Source of the DNA: Clostridiales bacterium
Lineage (GTDB): Bacteria > Bacillota > Clostridia > Oscillospirales > UBA644
DNA length: 38,844 bases
Reading direction: 5' to 3'
NCBI GenBank assembly: GCA_003343705.1
Contig: QAKR01000001.1
Location: 1 to 38,844 of the forward strand
Positions 24,586-33,059 of the stretch are shown piece after piece. The position numbers and the translations under genes were made by a program. Position 1 is the stretch's first letter. Each line of letters begins with the position of its first letter. The notes under the pieces are model-generated. The model was given only the letters and a program-made list of their open reading frames with translations, did no database searches and had not been told where the DNA came from.

Positions 24586-25370
24586 ACTATCTCTCCCTCA
24601 TTTAAAATGTTACGCTGTTTATACATTTCCTTTTTAAGGCGTTTTATTGCAGATGAAATTATAAATATAGCCCCAATTAAAAGTGCAAATATTGCTGCAT
24701 ATATCATGATAGATTCAAGTTTTACGGCAATAAGACGTGTAGCATAAAGCCATAAAACGTAAGTCAGAATATTATTTATCATATGAACTGCTGCCGCTGC
24801 AAAAACAGATTTTGTTGTTTTAACAACAAACGATAATACTAACCCAGCGAAAAAAGTTGGTAAGAAATAAATATCCAAGCCATGCATTAAAGTAAACAAT
24901 GCACTTGAGACAAGAACAGCGAATACAGGGCCTTTTTCATCAAGGGTGGATAAAACAGCACCTCTGAAAAAAAATTCCTCCGTAAAAGCAGGGATAACAG
25001 CAACTGTAATTAAAATCGTAAAATAGTTTTCGGCATTCATTGAAGAAAGTTTACTTACACTGCTTTCAATACCAACCGCATTACAAAAAACAGAAGTTAA
25101 AACATTAAGTATGAATGTCCCGGAAACAAGAACAACCGTACTCCAGAATATCATACCAACATCTGTAATCCGTATGCCGCGTAACGCAAAAAACTTACGC
25201 GCTTTTATCTTTGGATTAGCTGCTCTAAGTACAAAAGCAAAGCCTATAAACATAGCTGTGCTAACTGCAGATATTACAAGCCCTTTATAGGGGAATGTAA
25301 AAATACTCGTAACAACCAACACAGCAGTTATTATTACACAAATTATGATTGTAAAAATCGTTTTTCTCAT
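24546..25370 (-). CDS. CPBP-family intramembrane glutamic endopeptidase
   Basis: A 274-residue polytopic membrane protein with about seven to eight hydrophobic segments. The three CPBP (Abi/Rce1-like) motifs are present: EEFFFR (131-136), FTLMH (159-163) and HMINN (196-200). These form the glutamate/histidine active site inside the membrane. In bacteria such proteins process small peptides or prenylated substrates, and the substrate here is unknown. It overlaps both neighbours (four bases with the cyclo-ligase gene, 40 with mltG), so it is a fixed member of the operon. No bacteriocin-like gene is near, which makes an immunity role less likely. Confidence 0.87.
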   Translation of the reverse strand: MRKTIFTIIICVIITAVLVVTSIFTFPYKGLVISAVSTAMFIGFAFVLRAANPKIKARKFFALRGIRITDVGMIFWSTVVLVSGTFILNVLTSVFCNAVGIESSVSKLSSMNAENYFTILITVAVIPAFTEEFFFRGAVLSTLDEKGPVFAVLVSSALFTLMHGLDIYFLPTFFAGLVLSFVVKTTKSVFAAAAVHMINNILTYVLWLYATRLIAVKLESIMIYAAIFALLIGAIFIISSAIKRLKKEMYKQRNILNEGEIVWVKNQANQEKNL

Positions 25371-25942
25371 CTTTTAAGCCTATATATACCCTTTTCAGTT
25401 AAAAGCATATCAACACAAACATCATATCTGCCACGAGGCAAACGTTTTTCGATGTTTTCACTATAACAAATTCCTATTTTTATTCCCGGAAAAGACGATA
25501 AAAATCTATCATAATACCCGCCGCCATATCCTAAACGATACCCTTCTCTGTCGTAAGACAAGGCAGGGACTATACATATATCACGAACCATAGGAACGTA
25601 TAAAGATGCCGAAGGAATAGGTTCTGTGAGACCGAATTTACCAGGTTTCATATCTGAAAGCTGTGAAACCTTATGAAAATACATCATCCCGAAATCTAAT
25701 GAACGAGGATAAAAACATTTTTTTCCGTCAGCAATTGCTCGTTCAAAAATCTCTATTGTAGATATTTCTAATGGGAGTGCATTATAAAGTAAAACCTGAG
25801 TTGAATCAGTATATGCCATGGTTGGGAAAAGACATGCAGCAATTTCCGCATCACGTTGTTGTTTTTCGTCTTCTGTTAAATTCTCGCGTTGTAATCTATG
25901 CTTTTCTCTAAACGGTTTTTTTTCGTATTTAATATTTCTCAT
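25367..25942 (-). CDS. 5-formyltetrahydrofolate cyclo-ligase
   Basis: A 191-residue protein of normal family length. It has the basic N-terminal substrate region (KYEKKPFREKHRLQREN) and the signature RLGYGGGYYDRFLSS (about 136-150). It converts 5-formyl-THF to methenyl-THF using ATP, returning folate to the one-carbon pool. The position in one operon with thyX, which consumes methylene-THF, fits folate housekeeping. It overlaps the DJ-1 family gene by 14 bases and the CPBP gene by four. Confidence 0.92.
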   Translation of the reverse strand: MRNIKYEKKPFREKHRLQRENLTEDEKQQRDAEIAACLFPTMAYTDSTQVLLYNALPLEISTIEIFERAIADGKKCFYPRSLDFGMMYFHKVSQLSDMKPGKFGLTEPIPSASLYVPMVRDICIVPALSYDREGYRLGYGGGYYDRFLSSFPGIKIGICYSENIEKRLPRGRYDVCVDMLLTEKGIYRLKR

Positions 25943-26474
25943 AAAATATTCCCTGCCGAATCTCAGCCGAACACCGACTGTCTTTCAATGCCGAAATCAG
26001 CTCAAATGCAAAATCAAATGCAGAGCCGGCAGCTTTTGCAGTAATTATATTTTTATCGCACACAACAGAATCTGTTTTAACAATTGCACCTTCAAGGTAT
26101 TTTTCAAATGAGGGAAAACATGTTGCAGCACGCCCGTGTAAAAGACCGCGCTTGCCCAATATAAAAGGAGCGGCGCATATTGCGCCTATAATAAGATTTT
26201 TATCCGCAACATATTGTAAAATCCTGTCTGTATCAGGGCACTCATCAATATTTGAAGCACCTGGCATGCCGCCTGGTAATATAACAGCTTCTATTTGAGG
26301 TAAAGAAATATCTGCTATATTAATATCAGGTTCAATGCGAATGCCATGCGCACCTGTTATAACCCCGGCTGTGATACCGCACAAAACAGCATCAAAACCA
26401 GCTCTACGCAACATATCACACGGGACAAGGGCTTCGGCTTCTTCAAACCCGTCTGCAAGCAAAATACATATCAT
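25929..26474 (-). CDS. DJ-1/PfpI-family protein
   Basis: A 181-residue protein of the DJ-1/YajL type: the LLADGFEEAEA opening (Glu near 12), VILPGGMPGA (about 64-73) and the nucleophile elbow with Cys100 (IIGAICAAP). The expected cysteine is present. Proposed activities in the family include glyoxalase/deglycase and chaperone functions, and none can be chosen from the sequence. The gene starts inside the end of the dTMP kinase gene (four-base overlap). Confidence 0.9.
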   Translation of the reverse strand: MICILLADGFEEAEALVPCDMLRRAGFDAVLCGITAGVITGAHGIRIEPDINIADISLPQIEAVILPGGMPGASNIDECPDTDRILQYVADKNLIIGAICAAPFILGKRGLLHGRAATCFPSFEKYLEGAIVKTDSVVCDKNIITAKAAGSAFDFAFELISALKDSRCSAEIRQGIFYEKY

Positions 26475-27127
26475 AAATTAATCAATCCTAATATTTTTTC
26501 ATTTATTTTTTCAGGGGTAAGAATTTTATCCCCGTCCATACAGTCAACTCGTGTCATAAACCCGTGCTCACAGGCAAAAAGGCCTGTTTTGTGGCATTGC
26601 ACAAGATATTCAAAATCTTTTTCATGAATATCTTTTTTGCTTTCATCACCTTTATAACGACGTTCAACCTGTTTATTTGAAATAAAAGGAGAAACATCCA
26701 GAAAAAAAACACCGTCCGGCTTAGGGATCTTTAACTTTTCATATTCAAAATCGTAAAGCCACTTAAAATATTCCAAAGCTTCTTCTTCCGGCAATTTTGC
26801 GCCTTGATGAATTATATTAGAGCTGACATACCGATCACTTATAATAACTGCACCGCTTTCATAAGCTTCTTTCCACTCTTTTACATATGACGCATATCGA
26901 TCTACAGCATAAAAAGATGAAGCCGCATAAGAATTAACATCATTAGCTGTACAGCCAAGCTCCCCGGCAAGATACATTTTGACTAATGTTGATGATGGGG
27001 AATCATAATTAGGGAATTTTATCTTAACAACATTTTTACCGTCTTTTTTAAATTTATCAACAAGAAGCTTTGTCTGCGTTGATTTACCGCATCCGTCAAC
27101 CCCGTCTATTATATATAGTTTACCCAC
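26471..27127 (-). CDS. tmk: Thymidylate kinase-like nucleoside monophosphate kinase
   Basis: A 218-residue protein if started at GTG 27127, one base after the thyX stop, with GGTGAG just upstream. A GTG at 27157 would add ten residues overlapping thyX. The P-loop is GVDGCGKST, followed by FPNYDSPSS and a DRY motif (SDRYVSSN, about residue 100). The expected product is dTDP from dTMP, the step after ThyX, and the pairing with thyX supports this. The sequence resembles the clostridial branch of dTMP kinases that is somewhat divergent from Escherichia coli Tmk. Confidence 0.87.
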   Translation of the reverse strand: MGKLYIIDGVDGCGKSTQTKLLVDKFKKDGKNVVKIKFPNYDSPSSTLVKMYLAGELGCTANDVNSYAASSFYAVDRYASYVKEWKEAYESGAVIISDRYVSSNIIHQGAKLPEEEALEYFKWLYDFEYEKLKIPKPDGVFFLDVSPFISNKQVERRYKGDESKKDIHEKDFEYLVQCHKTGLFACEHGFMTRVDCMDGDKILTPEKINEKILGLINL

Positions 27128-27128
27128 T

Positions 27129-27896
27129 TTACTCACCGAATTTCGAAAATTTTTCACGCTGAATTTCAGCCATTCCGCAACTCATTTTCCCTTCCGAGCA
27201 TTTACCTCTCACGCAAGCCGGTCCGGCATTTTTAAAAAGTTGTGGACATACACCTTTAACGAGCTTTAACATCTCATCTGCCACTGCTCTGATTTCCCAT
27301 TGTGCACGCATGCAGCAGCGATGAGCAAAAAAGTTATATAAGCTTCTTGCATTCATAGTTACAATCATTTTTGTATCGCAGGCATTCGGTAGAACAAAAC
27401 GAGCATCTTCCAAAACAGCTTTCTCTGCTGCTTTTTCCGCAGATTTTTCATCTACCCCTTCAGATATAAGCTTGTCCATTTCTGATTTTTTTAAAATATT
27501 TGATATTTTATCATAAGCTTTTTGAGCGTTTTCCATTGCATCATCAAATTCTTTTTTTGCTTGTTCGTTATCAGCTATTTTTGGAGGAGTTACAAATTCA
27601 AATTTATCTTCACGAACATAACGCTGACTTTGTACTGAATAAGATGCAAGTCTGTGACGTGTAATCTGGGCTAAAAAAGAACGCGAAACATTTTCTATGG
27701 CAAAAGTAAAGTATGCATGTTCTACAGGGCTTTCATGGCCTAATGAAACAAGCATATCAAGAAATTTTTCCGTAACTTCCGGAGTTTGCTTCTCCATTAT
27801 TTCATCTATATCCGCCGGTGAATAACAAAGTTTTGCTGCTGATGCCACAATAACCTGAGCTTCCGGGGTATATGTTAAAAGTTCAACTCTCATCAT
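27129..27896 (-). CDS. thyX: Flavin-dependent thymidylate synthase
   Basis: A 255-residue protein with the diagnostic ThyX motif RHRLASYSVQS (RHR-x7-S, about 79-89). Conserved HESPVEHAYFTF precedes it and the RWEI-like AQWEIRAVADEML block follows. It makes dTMP from dUMP with methylene-THF and FADH2. Two ATG codons lie in tandem after AGAGG; the first is taken. It is the first gene of a nine-gene minus-strand operon behind a perfect promoter. Confidence 0.95.
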   Translation of the reverse strand: MMRVELLTYTPEAQVIVASAAKLCYSPADIDEIMEKQTPEVTEKFLDMLVSLGHESPVEHAYFTFAIENVSRSFLAQITRHRLASYSVQSQRYVREDKFEFVTPPKIADNEQAKKEFDDAMENAQKAYDKISNILKKSEMDKLISEGVDEKSAEKAAEKAVLEDARFVLPNACDTKMIVTMNARSLYNFFAHRCCMRAQWEIRAVADEMLKLVKGVCPQLFKNAGPACVRGKCSEGKMSCGMAEIQREKFSKFGE

Positions 27897-27923
27897 AGAA
27901 ACCTCTTTATTTATATTTATTTT

Positions 27924-27952
27924 ATTATATCACAGCCCACTCTCTTTGTCAA
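27924..27952 (-). promoter_or_regulatory. Perfect consensus promoter of the thyX operon
   Basis: TTGACA (27952-27947) and TATAAT (27929-27924) are exactly 17 bases apart. The leader is only about 20 bases, just enough for the ribosome site. The remaining 130 bases up to the divergent promoter at 28085 are AT-rich with no evident feature. Confidence 0.85.
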
Positions 27953-28084
27953 TAACTACGTATATTTTAAAAAATAAATTAGCAGTACAAATATTTTTAT
28001 TATTTAAATTTATTACGGATAAAATAATGAATATATTATTTAAAACACATTATTTGTTTTTAATAAAAAAACACAAAATTCCAC

Positions 28085-28113
28085 TTGAATTCAATAATTG
28101 TTTATGATATAAT
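28085..28113 (+). promoter_or_regulatory. Promoter of the membrane protein/GDPD/GH39 operon
   Basis: TTGAAT (28085-28090) and TATAAT (28108-28113) are 17 bases apart. A GGAGGG ribosome site (28134-28139) follows before ATG 28146. Confidence 0.75.
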
Positions 28114-28145
28114 ATATAAAATATAAATATAGCGGAGGGTCAAGA

Positions 28146-29312
28146 ATGAAGATAAACGACATTCGCAAGGAAAGAAAGAAGATTGTAAAACAATTAGCAT
28201 CGGACATTTACGGAACAGGAATACAGGGGCTTATAAACAGGTTGAAAAAACCGGCTCGTATTATAACTATTTGTTTGGGCTTTTTATTTGTAACTTATTC
28301 AGTAGTTGCATATTTCCCACTAGATTTTGGGTGGTTTTTTGTTGGACTGTCACTTTGGGTTTTTGCCGTTGCAAGCGGTTATATAGGTTTTTTAAGCTCT
28401 TTTATTTGTGCATTTACAGTATTCTCTGCTTATCCTTTTGCAGAAATTATTAAAAATGCAATTATAGGTACTCTGACACAAACAAATATAGATTTTCTTA
28501 AAAGTTACATTCCAACATTTGTATTTTTGCCTATTATTCTTATTTTATCGCTGGTTGTACGGTCTATACAGATTAAAAAACCTAGTTTTTCTGCATTTAA
28601 CAATCAAAACGGACGAATAAACATTTTAGATCCGGCTCTTGAACAATTATATCCTATTCAAGGTTTTGAAAATCTTATACAAGTAAACTTTATAACACAT
28701 AGTAAGAGACGTTATAGTTCTATTATTTCAGATTTTATAAAATTTGCACGTGTTTGCGACAAACAAAAAGCTCTTCCGGCAGGTGCAGAATTTATAGAAA
28801 AAGATAAAGAAGATAGTATTGAAGTAACATTTTATGCATACTCTTCTTCAGAAAGCCGTATCCCCCCTATAAAAAGCTATGTTACCGAAAATTTAAAAGA
28901 TTCTAAAATATATATAATTAGCGATATTAATTGGAACATTTATAAAGATGTAATAATGCCGGATGATATTATAATTCAACGTGAATATAACAAACACTTT
29001 TCTGAAAACCTGGAAAAACGCGGAGTTGATCTGTCACAAACAAAAAAGCTTTCATATATAATTGTATTTAACAGTAAAAATGAAGCGGAATCTTGTTTAA
29101 AAACCGCCCCGGAAAATGGATTTATACCAATTAAAACAGATGGCGAAATTATAAAACATGATAAAAACGCAATAAAGGACATGTATATTATAACTTTACA
29201 GCTTGAAAGTAAACTCGGAATTGAAAGGTTGAATATAAATTCAATGAACGTAATTGATTTTGTAAAAAAATTTAACGGAAGCTTACGTCACTGGATGTTC
29301 TCTAAAGCTTAG
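28146..29312 (+). CDS. Four-TM membrane protein of unknown function
   Basis: A 388-residue protein that I do not recognise. A basic N-terminal 35 residues is followed by four membrane segments (about 38-57, 61-79, 81-97, 120-140). A soluble C-terminal region of about 245 residues has alternating strands and helices and no cysteine or metal motif that stands out. The soluble part is probably cytoplasmic given the positive residues around segment 4 (RSIQIKK). It has its own promoter and a strong ribosome site, and heads an operon with two exported proteins, so it may serve surface assembly or sensing. Confidence 0.75.
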   Translation: MKINDIRKERKKIVKQLASDIYGTGIQGLINRLKKPARIITICLGFLFVTYSVVAYFPLDFGWFFVGLSLWVFAVASGYIGFLSSFICAFTVFSAYPFAEIIKNAIIGTLTQTNIDFLKSYIPTFVFLPIILILSLVVRSIQIKKPSFSAFNNQNGRINILDPALEQLYPIQGFENLIQVNFITHSKRRYSSIISDFIKFARVCDKQKALPAGAEFIEKDKEDSIEVTFYAYSSSESRIPPIKSYVTENLKDSKIYIISDINWNIYKDVIMPDDIIIQREYNKHFSENLEKRGVDLSQTKKLSYIIVFNSKNEAESCLKTAPENGFIPIKTDGEIIKHDKNAIKDMYIITLQLESKLGIERLNINSMNVIDFVKKFNGSLRHWMFSKA

Positions 29313-29331
29313 TTAGTAAACATAATACAAG

Positions 29332-29338
29332 AAAAGGG
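29332..29338 (+). promoter_or_regulatory. Ribosome binding site that fixes the GDPD start
   Basis: AAAAGGG (29332-29338) lies nine bases before ATG 29348. The in-frame ATG at 29339 touches the site and cannot be read from it. Confidence 0.7.
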
Positions 29339-29347
29339 ATGAGTTTT

Positions 29348-31321
29348 ATGAAAAAAATTATTTGTACTCTCATTACTGCAACTTTATGCTTTGCACAGAT
29401 TTCTTTCTTTTCTGCCGAATCTATACACGACTACGGCATGGCAGATATTCGATCAGGGAACAACTCAAATTCAGTTTCACAAGTAACTTCAATGGCCACT
29501 GAAATTATTTCAAAGGAAGATTATGAAAGCGTACTAATTTCAGCACCTTCGCATGCAATTTACACACTCAATAAAGATCTAAATATTGTTGATAAAAACG
29601 GAAGTATTATAACGGATATACATAATGCAATAATTCATCTGGAAAACAAAGTTGTCCCCACTTTCAGAATCGAAACCATAGAAGTTGCTCAAGCTTTCTG
29701 CATGTTTGAGAAGAGTGTTATATTAACTGATGCAGCTGTTATATCTACAGATGTAGATATAATTAATTTCATTCGTCAAAACACATCTTTTGTTATAGGC
29801 ATTATTGATTTTTCACAAAATGATTACGGAGAAACTCTTTCACCAGATGAGATGATGCAAATTCGTGGAATCGTCAATAAAAACCTTTCAAAAATTGTTG
29901 TTCTCCCTACCAGATATATAAACAAAGACACTGTTGAATACTTACAAAAAAAGCTTATAACTGTTTGGACGAACAAATCCAACTGCCAAACTCAAACAGA
30001 AGCAATGGAAGTTTTAACAACCGGAACAAACGGCGTCTTAACCCAAAACTGCAAAGTATTTGATGACGCTCTTATAAAGTGCACTGCACGTAATTCTTGT
30101 TTACGACGGAGCTATGTAATAGGTCACAGAGGGAATCCGGCTACATACTGTGAAAATACAGTTGAAGGTTCAATGATTGCATTTAATGCCGGGGCAGATA
30201 TTATTGAAAACGATATTTATATTTCCAAGGATGGGGTTTTGTTTGTAATGCACGACGAAGATATTTCCAGAACAACAAACGGAACCGGTCTCATCTCCGA
30301 GATGACATATAACGAACTTCGTTCATTCACAATGAATGGTACCGAAAACACCCCAATACCAACACTTGAAGAATATTTTCAAGCATTTGACGGATTAGAT
30401 GTACAACTGTTTGTTGAAATAAAAGGGGGTGAAGCCGATATCATAGATGAGCTTGTAAAATTAATTGATAAATATTCATTTCTTGATCAAATCTCAGTTA
30501 TATCTTTTAACGGAACACAGCTAAACAGGCTTTATCAAGCACTTCCCGAAATATCTTTAGGTTTTCTTTGTAACACAGATTCAGGTTCAACACTAGGCAA
30601 GACAAAAACAGCTTTGACATATACTAAAAATTATAATTCTACATATAACACATCGTATTCAAACGTAGACACTCGTTTTTATCAGCAACTGAATTACCGT
30701 GGTATAACTTCTTGGCCATGGACATTCAATGAATTTTATTCTATACCGACTCAAACATCATACGGAGCAGCAGGAATTACTACTAACGGAGCATCATACT
30801 GTGCAAAATTTCCGGCATCAGTTGAACCAACTTCATACATTGAGACCGCAACAGTTGGAATGGAGTATATGCCAAAAGCGGTTCTTACTACTTTTGACGG
30901 TAGCACAATATCAAACAGCGATTATATAAAAAAATATTCAAGTGGCTATTCTTATGTTATAATTCTTGACGGTGAAGACAATGTCACAATCAAAGATAAA
31001 ACTATAATAGCTCCGAAAAAAACCGGGACCTTTACTTACGTTATTGCACAAAGATGCTCTTTATCAGAAAAGATGCAAGAATCATCACAATATTATACGA
31101 TATATACGAGCCCGATAACTGTTACTGTAAGCTGTAAAAGCGGCGATTTAAATGCTGACGGTGACATAACACTCTCTGATGCTATGCTTCTTTTTACACA
31201 TATTGCAGGTAAAACTGTAATATGTGAAGAACAAGAAAAAATTGCTGATATAAATAATGACAGCAATATATCTCTAGTTGACGCAATCAAATTATTTATG
31301 ATTGTCGCCGGCAAATCTTAA
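29348..31321 (+). CDS. Secreted glycerophosphodiester phosphodiesterase, two tandem barrels, C-terminal dockerin
   Basis: A 657-residue protein with a signal peptide (1-24). The active GDPD barrel (about 255-475) has GHRG (His260), the ENT glutamate (E269), IEND (E287) and MHDE (His302), and closes with PWTFN near 457-461. The preceding region (about 45-240) ends in VWTN (206-209) and TGTNGVLTQN, like a GDPD C-terminus. It therefore looks like a degenerate first barrel without the catalytic residues. A dockerin (599-657) has repeats GDLNADGDITLSDA and DINNDSNISLVDA. Possible substrates are glycerophosphodiesters or teichoic acid. Such an enzyme is unusual cargo for a cohesin protein. Confidence 0.88.
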   Translation: MKKIICTLITATLCFAQISFFSAESIHDYGMADIRSGNNSNSVSQVTSMATEIISKEDYESVLISAPSHAIYTLNKDLNIVDKNGSIITDIHNAIIHLENKVVPTFRIETIEVAQAFCMFEKSVILTDAAVISTDVDIINFIRQNTSFVIGIIDFSQNDYGETLSPDEMMQIRGIVNKNLSKIVVLPTRYINKDTVEYLQKKLITVWTNKSNCQTQTEAMEVLTTGTNGVLTQNCKVFDDALIKCTARNSCLRRSYVIGHRGNPATYCENTVEGSMIAFNAGADIIENDIYISKDGVLFVMHDEDISRTTNGTGLISEMTYNELRSFTMNGTENTPIPTLEEYFQAFDGLDVQLFVEIKGGEADIIDELVKLIDKYSFLDQISVISFNGTQLNRLYQALPEISLGFLCNTDSGSTLGKTKTALTYTKNYNSTYNTSYSNVDTRFYQQLNYRGITSWPWTFNEFYSIPTQTSYGAAGITTNGASYCAKFPASVEPTSYIETATVGMEYMPKAVLTTFDGSTISNSDYIKKYSSGYSYVIILDGEDNVTIKDKTIIAPKKTGTFTYVIAQRCSLSEKMQESSQYYTIYTSPITVTVSCKSGDLNADGDITLSDAMLLFTHIAGKTVICEEQEKIADINNDSNISLVDAIKLFMIVAGKS

Positions 31322-31360
31322 TAAACCACAACAAGATATTAATAAAGAGGGATTACAAAA

Positions 31361-33001
31361 ATGAAAAAATCAGTTTTTTTAATTATTTTATGCGCTTTTG
31401 TTTTTTCAATAACATCCGCATGTTCAGTTGTTCGTACAGATGTTGATTTTTATATAAACGCAGAAGAGCAGGGCAAGAAAATAAAAAACATTAACGGCGT
31501 TGCAAATCAATTTGTTTTCTGGGACAGTAATATCGATGGTTATGAAAAAGATTATATTAAAAATCGTTATCCGTTTATTGAATACATGCAATTTATGACA
31601 GCAACAGGAGGTAACGCAAATTATGATTTATTTGATGACCCACTTAACCGTGACGTTACAAACGATTATAATTTTACAAGGCTGCTTTCAAATCTCCGCC
31701 GAGCGGTAGATAAAGGGGCTGTTCCATGGGTTAAAACAGGCGTTGTTCCTTTAAAACTTTCAGAAAACCCTAAACTAGGAACATTTGGTGTAAATATTCG
31801 TGAACCTTATGATTATAACCTATATTATGATTATATTAAAGCAATGGCTCAAGCTATAATTGATGAATTCGGTGCGGAAGAAGTTTCAAAATGGCGCTGG
31901 GGCGTTTTTACGGAATTTAACAACCCTGACTGGTTTATTCCAAATGACGGGAAAGATGCAATTGTTGAGTTTTGTAAAATATACGATTATACAGTAAAAG
32001 CTCTTGAAGACGTACTTGGAAAAGATATTTTTGTAGGGGCACATGGCCTTTTCAGTATTGACAACTTCATAATTCATTGCGGAACAGGCACAAACTACGC
32101 AACAGGTGAGATAGGAAGTCACATAGATTATATTGCTGATTCTTATTATACACAAACACCGACAGTGGGAGCAGGTTATCTTCCTCATAAAAAACTTGCA
32201 CATATGCGCGATGTTGCGCAAAGTGTAGGTTTAACAAATATTGTATATGGTATAGATGAAGGGAGAATATTGGACGGAACGGATAAAAAACCTTTAACAG
32301 ACCGAAAAGTAGGGTATTCTATTCAAGCAGCAAACGATGCATATTTTTTACATGATTTTATAGATAACGACTTAGACTATTTTTCAAGCTGGTCATATTC
32401 ATCAACAGGTTTATTTGGAGGAATTGATACCGTTTCGCTCCATGTTGCTAATTGTTTTAATAAAATGGTTGGTTCAAACAGAGTAACTGTCAACCCATCC
32501 TACCATACAACTAATAAAACATATGAACACAATAACGCTTTCTCTGCCTTCAACACTGATACCAACACGCTTTCGGTAATGGCATATCATTACTACGAAG
32601 GAGCATATGCAGCCAGATATAAAAACACAGAAAATATGCGTTTTACAATTAACATTCCCCAGCTTGAAGGAAATGTTAAAATAACAAAATATGTTATAAA
32701 TGATAGTTCTAACTTCTTCGATGACTGGGTAGCAGACTGGAAAGAATTAGGTATCGATAGCGATTCGGCAGCAGACGATGTTTTTGATTGGTCTAAAGAC
32801 AGCGCGCAGTGCCAGACTACTCAATGTATAAAAGATCCAAAAATATATCAGGAGTTTTTAAACCGTGTACCTGAATATACTGAAGCCGCCAAGCTTATTC
32901 CCATAACTGAGATGGCAACTGTAGTAGATGGTAAAATTACGTTAAGTCATACTACATCCGGCCAAGAAGTTGTATTTTTTACAATTGCAAAAGATCAATG
33001 A
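31361..33001 (+). CDS. GH39-like glycoside hydrolase, probable lipoprotein
   Basis: A 546-residue protein. A hydrophobic N-terminus ends in SITSAC, a lipobox-like site with Thr at -3, so lipid anchoring is likely but not certain. The body resembles GH39 barrels: KWRWGVFTEFNNPDW carries the putative acid/base Glu185, and VYGIDEGRIL carries the putative nucleophile Glu300. The spacing of 115 is close to that of GH39 beta-xylosidases (160/277 in XynB, from memory). The usual NEP motif reads EFNNP, so the family call is moderate. A beta-rich tail follows. GAGGG precedes the ATG. It is last in the operon, before a strong terminator. Confidence 0.7.
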   Translation: MKKSVFLIILCAFVFSITSACSVVRTDVDFYINAEEQGKKIKNINGVANQFVFWDSNIDGYEKDYIKNRYPFIEYMQFMTATGGNANYDLFDDPLNRDVTNDYNFTRLLSNLRRAVDKGAVPWVKTGVVPLKLSENPKLGTFGVNIREPYDYNLYYDYIKAMAQAIIDEFGAEEVSKWRWGVFTEFNNPDWFIPNDGKDAIVEFCKIYDYTVKALEDVLGKDIFVGAHGLFSIDNFIIHCGTGTNYATGEIGSHIDYIADSYYTQTPTVGAGYLPHKKLAHMRDVAQSVGLTNIVYGIDEGRILDGTDKKPLTDRKVGYSIQAANDAYFLHDFIDNDLDYFSSWSYSSTGLFGGIDTVSLHVANCFNKMVGSNRVTVNPSYHTTNKTYEHNNAFSAFNTDTNTLSVMAYHYYEGAYAARYKNTENMRFTINIPQLEGNVKITKYVINDSSNFFDDWVADWKELGIDSDSAADDVFDWSKDSAQCQTTQCIKDPKIYQEFLNRVPEYTEAAKLIPITEMATVVDGKITLSHTTSGQEVVFFTIAKDQ

Positions 33002-33004
33002 TAA

Positions 33005-33050
33005 GATAACAAAAGAGCCGACACTTTATTGTATCGGCTCTTTTGTTATC
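33005..33050. terminator. Strong bidirectional terminator
   Basis: A perfect 17-bp stem, GATAACAAAAGAGCCGA (33005-33021) with TCGGCTCTTTTGTTATC (33034-33050), encloses a 12-base loop. It has TTTT on the exit side in both directions and lies between convergent genes. Confidence 0.92.
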
Positions 33051-33059
33051 TATTAATTT

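Noticed and set aside
24546..25370. CPBP protein as a bacteriocin immunity or phage defence (Abi) gene
   Set aside because: It sits in a tight housekeeping operon with no bacteriocin, peptide exporter or defence gene in the window.
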